Positions 36,924 through 44,506 of a stretch of 64,000 bases of DNA are shown here, piece by piece. Within the stretch, counting starts at the first letter, position 1. The number at the start of each line of letters is the position of its first letter. Both the position numbers and the translations under genes were made by a program. Below the pieces are notes generated by a model that did not search any database, had not been told where the DNA came from, and worked only from the letters and a program-made list of their open reading frames with translations. Source of the stretch: VXNE01 sp965208745 (GTDB taxonomy: Bacteria > Pseudomonadota > Gammaproteobacteria > Pseudomonadales > Azotimanducaceae); the NCBI GenBank assembly GCA_965208745.1, contig CBDBPN010000004.1, positions 2,666,001 to 2,730,000 on the forward strand. The letters are read 5' to 3'.

Positions 36924-38627
36924 ATGCGCGCCAGCGAGACCCTCATGCCCACGCTCCGGGAGAGCCCCGCCGAAGCGGAGATCCCGAGTCACGTACTGCT
37001 GCTGCGGTCGGGATGCATCCGGCAACTCGCGAGCGGGTTGTACACGTGGCTACCGCTGGGGTTGCGCGTCCTGCGCAGGGTGGAGGCGATCGTCCGGAAG
37101 GAACTCGATGCGCGGGGGGCGCGAGAGGTCCAGATGCCGGTGGTCCAACCGGCGGAACTGTGGCGCGAGAGCGGCCGTTGGGACGTGATGGGCCCGGAAC
37201 TGCTGCGCATGCAGGACCGGCACGAGCGCGACTACGTGATGAGCCCGACCCACGAGGAGGTCGTGACGGACCTCATGCGGCGGGTGGTCGACAGCTACCA
37301 CCAGGTTCCCGTCAACCTGTACCAGATCCAGACGAAGTTCCGGGACGAGATTCGCCCGCGCTTCGGCCTGTTGCGCGCCCGTGAGTTCCTCATGAAGGAC
37401 GGCTACTCCTTCCACCTGACGGACGAGTCGTTCGAGCGGACCTACCGTGACATGCACGATGCCTACGCGGCGATCCTCGAGCGCATCGGTCTCGAGTACC
37501 GGGCGGTGGAGGCCGACGCCGGCAACATCGGCGACAGCGAGTCCCACGAGTTCCAGGTGCTGGCGGAGTCGGGGGAAGACCTCATCGCGTACTGTCCGGA
37601 CAGCGACTACGCCGCCAACGTCGAGAAGGCGCGGGCGTTGCCGCCGCGGGGCGAGCGGGATCCCGCGCAGCCGCTCACGCGCGTGCCCACCCCGGGCCGG
37701 CGGACGATCGCACAGGTCTCGGACTTCCTGGGGCTCGATGCGTCGCGCTGCGTGAAGACCCTCATCGTGCGTGGCGCCGAGGAGCCGCTCGTCGCCCTCG
37801 TGCTGCGCGGCGACCACGAGCTGAACGAGACCAAGGCCAGCCGGCTGGCCGCGGTCGCCGCTCCGGTGACGTTCGCTTCGGACGCCGAGGTCGAGGCGGC
37901 GGTCGGCTGCGCCGTCGGCTCGATCGGACCGGTGGACCTCGGGCTGCCCGTCTACGCGGACGAATCCGCCGCCGCGCTCGTCAACTTCGTCTGCGGCGCC
38001 AACGAGGACGACGTGCACCTCACCGGCGTGAACTGGGGCCGCGACGCGTCGGCCGAGACGGTCGATATGCGGAACGTCGTCGCGGGCGACCCGTCGCCGG
38101 ACGGCAAGGGGCCTCTCGCCTTCACGCGCGGCATCGAGGTCGGCCACATCTTCAAGCTCGGCACCAAGTACTCGGACGCGATGCGGTTCGCGCTGCAGGA
38201 CGGCTCGGGCGGAGAGGTCTCCCTCATCATGGGCTGCTACGGCATGGGCGTCTCGAGGCTGGTCGCGGCGATCGTGGAGCAGTGTCACGACGCGGCGGGG
38301 ATCGTGTGGCCGTCGGCGGTCGCGCCGTTCGACCTGCACGTCCTGGCCCTCGACTACGGACGCTCCGAGGACGTGCGGCGGATCGCGGACGCGGTCCACG
38401 AAGCCGGCGTCGCCGCGGGTCTCGAGGTGCTGCTCGACGACCGCGACGAGCGGCCGGGCGTCAAGTTCGCGGATGCCGACCTGGTAGGCATCCCGCATCG
38501 TGTCACGGTCGGGGCGCGGGGACTCGGGGCCGGTGTCGTGGAACTGCGGCGCCGGGCGGAGAGCGAGAGCGTCCGGGTGCCCATCATGGAAGCGCTGGCG
38601 CGGATCGGTTCCGGCGAGCTTCTGTAA
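36924..38627 (+). CDS. proS: Prolyl-tRNA synthetase, bacterial type
   Basis: A 567-residue class II synthetase charging tRNA-Pro. Motif 1 region: LYTWLPLGLRVLRRVEAIVR. Motif 2: KFRDEIRPRFGLLRAREFLM. The YbaK-like editing insertion (INS) lies at about 225-400 (ASRCVKTLIV and LRGDHELNETKASRLA). Motif 3: GCYGMGVSRLVAAIVEQ. The anticodon domain follows (FDLHVLALDYGRSEDVRRIAD). It stands alone between the surface-protein genes and the minus-strand genes; the 251 bases before it show no clear promoter. Confidence 0.96.
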   Translation: MRASETLMPTLRESPAEAEIPSHVLLLRSGCIRQLASGLYTWLPLGLRVLRRVEAIVRKELDARGAREVQMPVVQPAELWRESGRWDVMGPELLRMQDRHERDYVMSPTHEEVVTDLMRRVVDSYHQVPVNLYQIQTKFRDEIRPRFGLLRAREFLMKDGYSFHLTDESFERTYRDMHDAYAAILERIGLEYRAVEADAGNIGDSESHEFQVLAESGEDLIAYCPDSDYAANVEKARALPPRGERDPAQPLTRVPTPGRRTIAQVSDFLGLDASRCVKTLIVRGAEEPLVALVLRGDHELNETKASRLAAVAAPVTFASDAEVEAAVGCAVGSIGPVDLGLPVYADESAAALVNFVCGANEDDVHLTGVNWGRDASAETVDMRNVVAGDPSPDGKGPLAFTRGIEVGHIFKLGTKYSDAMRFALQDGSGGEVSLIMGCYGMGVSRLVAAIVEQCHDAAGIVWPSAVAPFDLHVLALDYGRSEDVRRIADAVHEAGVAAGLEVLLDDRDERPGVKFADADLVGIPHRVTVGARGLGAGVVELRRRAESESVRVPIMEALARIGSGELL

Positions 38628-38871
38628 GGGGACAAACCTTGTGGCGTCCCGTTGCGGGGTTTTCGACGGCTGGAAGGGCCGTGCGCCGCCACCGGCGGGG
38701 CGGTATGCGGACCCCGGTCGGGAGTGCGAAGTGGCGCCTGCCCGGACGTGGCTGTTGACCCACGGTTGGCGGCGCATCGGCCTGATCGATCCGGCTGAAG
38801 TGCCGGGCGTCTCGCGGCAACGCGATGGATACGGCGGCACCGCTCGAGCCGAGGCCAGGGGTGGGGTCGCC

Positions 38872-39390
38872 CTACACGCGCTCGGCGGTCACGTCCGGTG
38901 ATGGGTCCGGCGGCCCCGTATCCGGAGCGTCATTTCGCACTGCCTCCCGGATGCTGTCCCGGGTCTGCGGCCCGACGAGTATCTCCCGCACCTCGCCGTC
39001 CCGGCCGACGATCACCGTGGTGGGCAGCACCTCGGGCAATGGGTAGTCCCAACGGTGCAAGGGATCCTCGACCAGGACCGGGAACTCGATGCCCATGCGC
39101 TCCACCAGCGCGGTGAGATCTTCCCCGGTGATGCGGTCGTGGTTGACACCGAGGATCACCGTGCCGGTCTCGGTCCGCTCGCGGTGGAGCGCGTTCAATT
39201 CCGGAATCTCGTGACGGCACGGCGCGCACCATTCCGCCCAGTAGTTCAGGACGATGGGGCGGCCCCGCCAATGCGACCAGTCGGCCTGCGTTCCGTCCGC
39301 GAGCGGCGTCGAACTCGGGGAGCAGGCCGCCAGCAAGCCGGTCAGCGCCGTCCACGGGAGGAGGGCGCTACGCGGGAGACAGCAGGCCAT
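38872..39390 (-). CDS. TlpA/ResA-like thioredoxin lipoprotein
   Basis: A 172-residue lipoprotein: the signal ends in lipobox LLAAC with Cys23. The thioredoxin-fold domain has the redox motif in VLNYWAEWCAPCRHEIPELN and a cis-Pro loop in LPTTVIVGRDGEV. TlpA-like proteins reduce periplasmic disulphides, for example in cytochrome c maturation. Its start lies inside the 3' end of the yihY-like gene (23-base overlap), so the two are cotranscribed and translation is probably coupled. The exact partner protein is unknown. Confidence 0.85.
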   Translation of the reverse strand: MACCLPRSALLPWTALTGLLAACSPSSTPLADGTQADWSHWRGRPIVLNYWAEWCAPCRHEIPELNALHRERTETGTVILGVNHDRITGEDLTALVERMGIEFPVLVEDPLHRWDYPLPEVLPTTVIVGRDGEVREILVGPQTRDSIREAVRNDAPDTGPPDPSPDVTAERV

Positions 39391-40570
39391 CGAGGCTCAC
39401 GTCCAGTTGCCGGGCGCCGGACTCGGCGAACGCCCGCAGGCGGTCGACGACGGTCTCGAGCCCCGGTGCGGGTTCCAGCGCGGCGGGGTCGATGGCCTCG
39501 GGGAGATGCCGGTAGAGGTCCCACAGCGTGACCGTCTTCAGGCTGCGGCCGAGGGTCAGCAGCCCGTCGTCGGTTCGGCGCAGGAGCTTCTCGCGCTCGA
39601 GCACGCCGAAGATACCCTGGCGGTCTGCGGAGTTCAGGTCCGCATCCCTGATGAGCGCGTCGGGGTTGACCGGCGCGCCCTTCATGTGCGCTTCGTTCAG
39701 CGTGGCGAGTACTCGCGCGCACTGCAGGATGCGGGGTTGGCCGGTCGCAGGGGCGCGTTCCGCGGGCAGCGACAGGGTGCGGACGAAGACCGCGCCCGCA
39801 AGGACCATCGACCAGACGAGGTACAGCCAGATGAGGAAGAACGGCACGGCGGCGAACGTCCCGTACACCACCGCGGTCACCGACTGCACGACGAACTGCG
39901 CGAACAGCCACCGGGCGGCCTCGAACAGCAGCATCGTCAGCACGCCGCCGAGCAAGGCGTGCGGGAAAGGCACGGGCGTGTTCGGCACGGCGAAGTAGAG
40001 GAGCGTGAAGGTCGCGGTGATCGCCAGCGTCGGCAGCATCGCGATCACGAACTCGCGCACGCCGAGCGTGTCTAGGTCCGTGACCAGGGGCAGGGCGTAG
40101 AGGTACGACGTCGCCAGGAGCGCGCCGATCAGGAGCGGCGGGCCGAAGCTCAGGACGCCCCAGTAGACGAGCAACCGCTGCAGGCCGGTGCGCGGGGCCG
40201 GGACCCGCCAGATGACGTTGAACACTTCCTCGATGTTGAACAGGGCCAGAAGAGCCGTCACCAGCACCATGGCGAAACTCAGGACGCCGAGTTCCGCGGC
40301 CTCGGCCGAGAACTCCGAGAGCTGCCGCGCCACCGCGGCCCCGGCATCGGGCACGAAGTTCTCGAACACGAAAGCCTCGACGGTCTTGCCGAGCACGGAC
40401 AGTTCCGGGAAGGCGGAGAGGAACACGTAGGTCACGGTCATGACCGGGACCAGGGCGAGCAACGTCGTGAAGGTCAGCGCCGCCGCGCTGTGCATGCAGC
40501 GGTAGTCGAAGAACTGGCGCACCAGCGTCCGCGGGAACCAGCGGACGTAGTCGAAGAGTCGCTGCGGCAT
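39368..40570 (-). CDS. YihY/UPF0761 family inner-membrane protein
   Basis: A 400-residue membrane protein with six predicted helices over residues 30-270. Marks include the family start FFDYRCMHSAAALTFTTLLALVPVMTV, ALFNIEEVFNVIWRV and FFLIWLYLVWSMVLAGAVFV. A cytoplasmic winged-helix-like tail follows (about 290-400). The family was once annotated as ribonuclease BN, but that activity belongs to a different gene; no function is established. It is upstream of and overlaps the TlpA-like gene. Confidence 0.88.
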   Translation of the reverse strand: MPQRLFDYVRWFPRTLVRQFFDYRCMHSAAALTFTTLLALVPVMTVTYVFLSAFPELSVLGKTVEAFVFENFVPDAGAAVARQLSEFSAEAAELGVLSFAMVLVTALLALFNIEEVFNVIWRVPAPRTGLQRLLVYWGVLSFGPPLLIGALLATSYLYALPLVTDLDTLGVREFVIAMLPTLAITATFTLLYFAVPNTPVPFPHALLGGVLTMLLFEAARWLFAQFVVQSVTAVVYGTFAAVPFFLIWLYLVWSMVLAGAVFVRTLSLPAERAPATGQPRILQCARVLATLNEAHMKGAPVNPDALIRDADLNSADRQGIFGVLEREKLLRRTDDGLLTLGRSLKTVTLWDLYRHLPEAIDPAALEPAPGLETVVDRLRAFAESGARQLDVSLDGLLSPA

Positions 40571-40638
40571 GTCGACGCACCGTGGGTTGCGGTGGCCGGA
40601 TCATACTCCCCGGCCCTGCTGGCCCGGGGGGGACGGAT

Positions 40639-42543
40639 TCAGGAGGCGCCCGTGATCACGCCGGCGCCCACCAGCACCTCCTCGATCTCTGAGAGGATGG
40701 CGGGGTCGTCGATGGTCGACGGCGTGACGTACGGCTCGCCGTCGATCATCTTGCGGAGCACCTGGCGCAGGATCTTGCCGGAGCGAGTCTTCGGGAGGCG
40801 CGGGACGACGAGCGCGCGCCGGAAGTTGGCGAACGGCCCGACGCCCTGCCGGACCATCCGCACGAGTTCCCGCTCGAGGGTGGCCGCATCGAGGTTCACG
40901 CCGTCCTTCAGCAGCAGCAGTCCGAGCGGTACCTGCCCCTTCTCCTCGTCCCGGATTCCCACGACGGCGCACTCGGCCACGGCGGGGTGGTCGGCGACGA
41001 CTTCTTCCATCTGGCCGGTGGACAGCCGGTGCCCGGCCACGTTCATGACGTCGTCGACGCGTCCCATGATGTAGACGTATCCGTCGGCGTCGCGGTAGCC
41101 GCCGTCTCCGGTCAGGTAGTAGCCCGGGTACTGGCGGAAGTACGTCTCGAGGAAGCGCTCGTGGTCGCCCCAGACCGTCGGGAAGCAACCCGGGGGCAGC
41201 GGCTCGGCCACGACGACGTTGCCCTCCTCGCCGGCGGGGAGCTCCCGGCCGTCGTCGCCGAGGATGCGCAGGTCGTATCCGGGCACGGGGAAGCTCGGGC
41301 TGCCGGCGCGGGTCTCGTGCAGGTCGTATCCGGCCATGTTCGCGCAGATCGCCCAGCCGGTTTCGGTCTGCCACCAGTGATCGATCACGGGGATGCCCGG
41401 CAGGATGTCGCGCAGCCAGCGATAGGTGGGCGGGTCGAGACGCTCGCCGGCCACGAAGAGATACTCGAGACAGCTCGTGTCGTAGGCGTCCTTGAGGCGG
41501 GCGTCCGGGTCTTCCTTCTTGATGGCGCGGAATGCCGTGGGGGCGACGAAGAACGACTTGACCCGGTGCTCGGCGATGACGCGCCAGAAGGCTCCCGCAT
41601 CCGGCGTCCGGACCGGCTTGCCCTCGTAGAGGATGCTTGCGCAGCCCTTCAGGAGGGGCGCGTAGGCGATGTACGAGTGACCCACCACCCAGCCCACGTC
41701 CGAGGCCGCCCAGAAGACATCGCCCGCGTCCACGCCGTAGACGGCCTTCATGGTGTAGTGGAGGGCGACCGCATGTCCGCCGTTGTCGCGCAGGACACCC
41801 TTCGGCTTGCCGGTGGTTCCGGACGTATAGAGGATGTAGAGCGGATCCGTGGCGTCCACCGGCACCGCGTCGGCCGGGACGCTCGCGGCTTCCCACTCCG
41901 TCCAGTCGACGTCCCGGCCGGGGGCGAGTTCGGCCGCGGCCTGCGGGCGCTGCAGGATCACGCAATGGTCCGGCTCGTGTTCGGCGAGTTCCAGGGCCTC
42001 GTCGAGGAGGGGCTTGTACGGAATCACGCGATCGAACTCGATGCCGCAGGACGCCGAGAGCACGAGTCGGGGTTGGGCGTCATCGATACGCATGGCGAGC
42101 TCGCGCGCGGCGAATCCCCCGAACACCACCGAGTGCACGGCGCCGAGTCGCGCGCACGCCAGCATCGCCATGACGGCCTCGGGCACCATCGGCATGTAGA
42201 TGACCACCCGGTCGCCCTTGCCGACGCCGAGTCGCGCGAGTCCGCCGGCCGCCAGGGCTACCCGGTCCGTCAATTCCGAGTAGGTGAACTTCGTGACCTG
42301 GCCGGTCGCCGGGGAGTCGTGGATGAGCGCCACGGTGTCGCCCCGCCCCGCGGCGACATGGCGGTCGAGGGCGAGCCACGCGGTGTTGAGCCTGCCGCCC
42401 CGGAACCAGCGCCAGGCGCCGTTGTCGTCGCGGTCCAGGATGGTTTCGGGGAACTCGAACCAGTCGATCTCGCGCGCCTGCTCGCGCCAGAAATCCTCCG
42501 GCGCATCCAGCGAACGCCGGTACTCCTCCGCGTACCGCTTCAT
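40639..42543 (-). CDS. prpE: Propionyl-CoA synthetase PrpE
   Basis: A 634-residue ANL-superfamily ligase making propionyl-CoA (or acetyl-CoA) from acid, ATP and CoA. The N-terminal MKRYAEEYRRSLDAPEDFWR is typical of PrpE. The P-loop is ILYTSGTTGKPKGVLRDNGG, A5 lies in DHWWQTETGWAICANM and the hinge in YYLTGDGGYRDADGYVYIMG. The acetylation-prone Lys lies in LPKTRSGKILRQVLRK near the end. Length is close to the family norm. Its start overlaps the stop of the upstream hypothetical gene by four bases, and a CoA-transferase gene lies further upstream, so a short-chain acyl-CoA role for this group is plausible. Confidence 0.92.
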   Translation of the reverse strand: MKRYAEEYRRSLDAPEDFWREQAREIDWFEFPETILDRDDNGAWRWFRGGRLNTAWLALDRHVAAGRGDTVALIHDSPATGQVTKFTYSELTDRVALAAGGLARLGVGKGDRVVIYMPMVPEAVMAMLACARLGAVHSVVFGGFAARELAMRIDDAQPRLVLSASCGIEFDRVIPYKPLLDEALELAEHEPDHCVILQRPQAAAELAPGRDVDWTEWEAASVPADAVPVDATDPLYILYTSGTTGKPKGVLRDNGGHAVALHYTMKAVYGVDAGDVFWAASDVGWVVGHSYIAYAPLLKGCASILYEGKPVRTPDAGAFWRVIAEHRVKSFFVAPTAFRAIKKEDPDARLKDAYDTSCLEYLFVAGERLDPPTYRWLRDILPGIPVIDHWWQTETGWAICANMAGYDLHETRAGSPSFPVPGYDLRILGDDGRELPAGEEGNVVVAEPLPPGCFPTVWGDHERFLETYFRQYPGYYLTGDGGYRDADGYVYIMGRVDDVMNVAGHRLSTGQMEEVVADHPAVAECAVVGIRDEEKGQVPLGLLLLKDGVNLDAATLERELVRMVRQGVGPFANFRRALVVPRLPKTRSGKILRQVLRKMIDGEPYVTPSTIDDPAILSEIEEVLVGAGVITGAS

Positions 42544-43130
42544 TCCGCGGGGGGCTTGACCCCGGCGCGCCCGGGTGGACGTGGCGTCACGCGGGCGGCG
42601 GAGACGGACACGGGCCGATGGCGCGAACGCGCCGGCCCGTAACGTTCAGCGAGTTGCGGATAATCCGGTTTCGCGGCCAGCAGCCGCCGGTACGCCGACG
42701 AGTGCCTGGGGATCTGCTTGTGCCTTGCGTAGAAGTCGACCGCCCGGCGCCAGGCTTCGTCCAGTCCGTGCGACCAGATCGAGACGGTGGTGTTGACGAG
42801 CCGGTCCTCCCGGGCGGAGTGGATGCCGATCTGGAAGAGCGGGGTGGTCCGGCCGTTCTTCTCCCTCTTCCGGCGGTAGAGGATGCCGCGCACGCGGCCA
42901 CGATCGTCGAAGTGGACCTCCCTGGCGGCGCGCTGCCGGGCGTCGCGTTGGGACGACGCGAGTTCCGCGTCCCGCGCCTCCGCCGCCCGTCGCACGCGGG
43001 CGCGCGCGGCGCCGCGCATGCGCCGGCCGCCTGCCTTCAGGGAGAAGTACTCCTGGTAGGTCCTGTTGTCGATCTGGCGGCGTACCCGAAAACCGTGGAA
43101 CCCGGGCGTGTCCAGATACTCCACGCTCAT
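42540..43130 (-). CDS. hypothetical basic protein, possibly AP2-like
   Basis: A 196-residue, strongly basic protein from ATG 43130. Two segments, FHGFRVRRQIDNRTYQEYFS and LFQIGIHSAREDRLVN leading to AWRRAVDFYARHKQ, resemble the strand pattern of AP2/integrase-type DNA-binding domains. This is a weak pattern match only. The C-terminus is Pro/Arg-rich. Its stop overlaps the prpE start (ATGA), which suggests coupling with prpE, but no functional link to acyl-CoA metabolism is apparent. The open frame extends far upstream as antisense to the CoA-transferase gene; that part is not used. Confidence 0.55.
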   Translation of the reverse strand: MSVEYLDTPGFHGFRVRRQIDNRTYQEYFSLKAGGRRMRGAARARVRRAAEARDAELASSQRDARQRAAREVHFDDRGRVRGILYRRKREKNGRTTPLFQIGIHSAREDRLVNTTVSIWSHGLDEAWRRAVDFYARHKQIPRHSSAYRRLLAAKPDYPQLAERYGPARSRHRPVSVSAARVTPRPPGRAGVKPPAE

Positions 43131-43228
43131 GGCGCTTTCCCTCTCTCGCCTGCCGCCGGCCTCCTTCCCCGGCCGGGGGCGTGGTTCTTGCCCGGGCGCG
43201 ACGAGAGACACCCGGGTGCGTCTTGGGA

Positions 43229-44356
43229 TCAACCCGCGGGGATGACGCTCTTCCCCCGCAGCGCTTCGATATCCTCCTGGCTGAATCCGGCGTCGGCGAG
43301 CACGTCCACGGAGTCTTCTCCCGGAACGCGCGCGCCGTGCGAGATGGCGGGGGCCGTGCGGCTGAAGCGCGGCGCCGGGGCCGGCTGCACGATGCCCTCG
43401 ATGTCCACGAACGTGTCGCGGTGCTTGTTGTGCGGGTGGTCCGGCGCTTCGTGGATCGACAGCACGGGCGCGAAGCACACGTCCGTCCCTTCCATGATCT
43501 CGCACCATTCGTCCCGGGTGCGCGCCTTGAAGACCTCCACGAGCTCGTCCTTGAAATCCCCCCATTGGCCCGTGTCCATCTGCGGTCCGAACCGGTTCGG
43601 GTCGACACCCGACTTCTCGACGAGCAACTGGTAGAACTGCGGCTCGATGGAACCGACGCAGACGTGCTCGCCGTCCTTGGTCTCGTAGGTGTTGTAGAAG
43701 TGCGAGCCCGTGTCGAGCAGGTTCGTGCCGCGGCGGTCGCTGAAGCGGTCGCCCATCGAGAAGAACATCGCCATGAGGGCCGCGGCGCCGTCCACCATGG
43801 CCGCGTCGATCACTTGGCCCTTGCCCGAGCGTTGCGCCTCGAGCATTCCGCACACGAGGCCGAAGGCCAGCAGCATGCCGCCCCCGCCGAAGTCGCCGAC
43901 CAGGTTGAGCGGCGGCACGGGCTTCTGACCTTCCTCGCCGATGGCGTGCAGCGCTCCCGCGAGGCCGATGTAGTTGATGTCGTGGCCGGCCGCCTGTGCC
44001 AGGGGTCCTTCCTGTCCCCAGCCCGTCATGCGCCCGTACACCAGGCGTTCGTTGCGCGCCATGCAGTCCTCGGGCCCGAGACCCAGGCGTTCGGTCACGC
44101 CCGGGCGGAATCCCTCGAACAGGGCGTCCGCCGTCTCGCACAGCTTGAGCACGACTTCGATGCCCTCGGGCTGCTTGAGGTCGACCGCGATGGAGCGGCG
44201 GTTGCGGGCCAATACGTCGCGCGGTCGCGTTGTCGCGTTGCTCACCCGGTCCACCCGGATGACCTCGGCGCCCATGTCCGAGAGCATCATCCCGCAGAAT
44301 GGGCCGGGTCCGATCCCGGCCAGCTCGATCACGCGGAATCCGTTCAGCGGTCCCAT
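43229..44356 (-). CDS. CaiB/BaiF family CoA-transferase
   Basis: A 375-residue class III CoA-transferase or alpha-methylacyl-CoA racemase type protein. Family marks: GFRVIELAGIGPGPFCGMML, DMGAEVIRVDRV, LARNRRSIAVDLKQPEG, LGLGPEDCMARNERLVYGRM and GHDINYIGLAGAL. Closest in style to alpha-methylacyl-CoA racemases (start MGPLNGFRVIELAG), which invert 2-methyl-branched acyl-CoAs, but substrate cannot be fixed from sequence. It is the first gene of a minus-strand set with the hypothetical protein and prpE. Confidence 0.88.
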   Translation of the reverse strand: MGPLNGFRVIELAGIGPGPFCGMMLSDMGAEVIRVDRVSNATTRPRDVLARNRRSIAVDLKQPEGIEVVLKLCETADALFEGFRPGVTERLGLGPEDCMARNERLVYGRMTGWGQEGPLAQAAGHDINYIGLAGALHAIGEEGQKPVPPLNLVGDFGGGGMLLAFGLVCGMLEAQRSGKGQVIDAAMVDGAAALMAMFFSMGDRFSDRRGTNLLDTGSHFYNTYETKDGEHVCVGSIEPQFYQLLVEKSGVDPNRFGPQMDTGQWGDFKDELVEVFKARTRDEWCEIMEGTDVCFAPVLSIHEAPDHPHNKHRDTFVDIEGIVQPAPAPRFSRTAPAISHGARVPGEDSVDVLADAGFSQEDIEALRGKSVIPAG

Positions 44357-44448
44357 CGCACTTCCCCCAAAGGCACTGACACCGGCGCGTGAGTGTACGG
44401 AGGTTGGCGGCGGGTTGTCTAACTGTGCTAACTGCGCCTTTGGGTGCG

Positions 44449-44477
44449 TTGACAACCCCTGGACCCCTGCGTAGCGT
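44449..44477 (+). promoter_or_regulatory. candidate promoter of the PQQ dehydrogenase
   Basis: TTGACA at 44449-44454 and TAGCGT at 44472-44477 with a 17-base spacer. The -35 box is perfect and the -10 box is poor. The -35 box overlaps one arm of an inverted repeat GGGTTGTC (44412-44419) / GACAACCC (44451-44458), a possible regulator site or hairpin. The gene's ribosome site GAGGAGG lies at 44493-44499. Confidence 0.35.
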
Positions 44478-44506
44478 CCCTCGGGGCCGGACGGCGAGGA
44501 GGGCTT

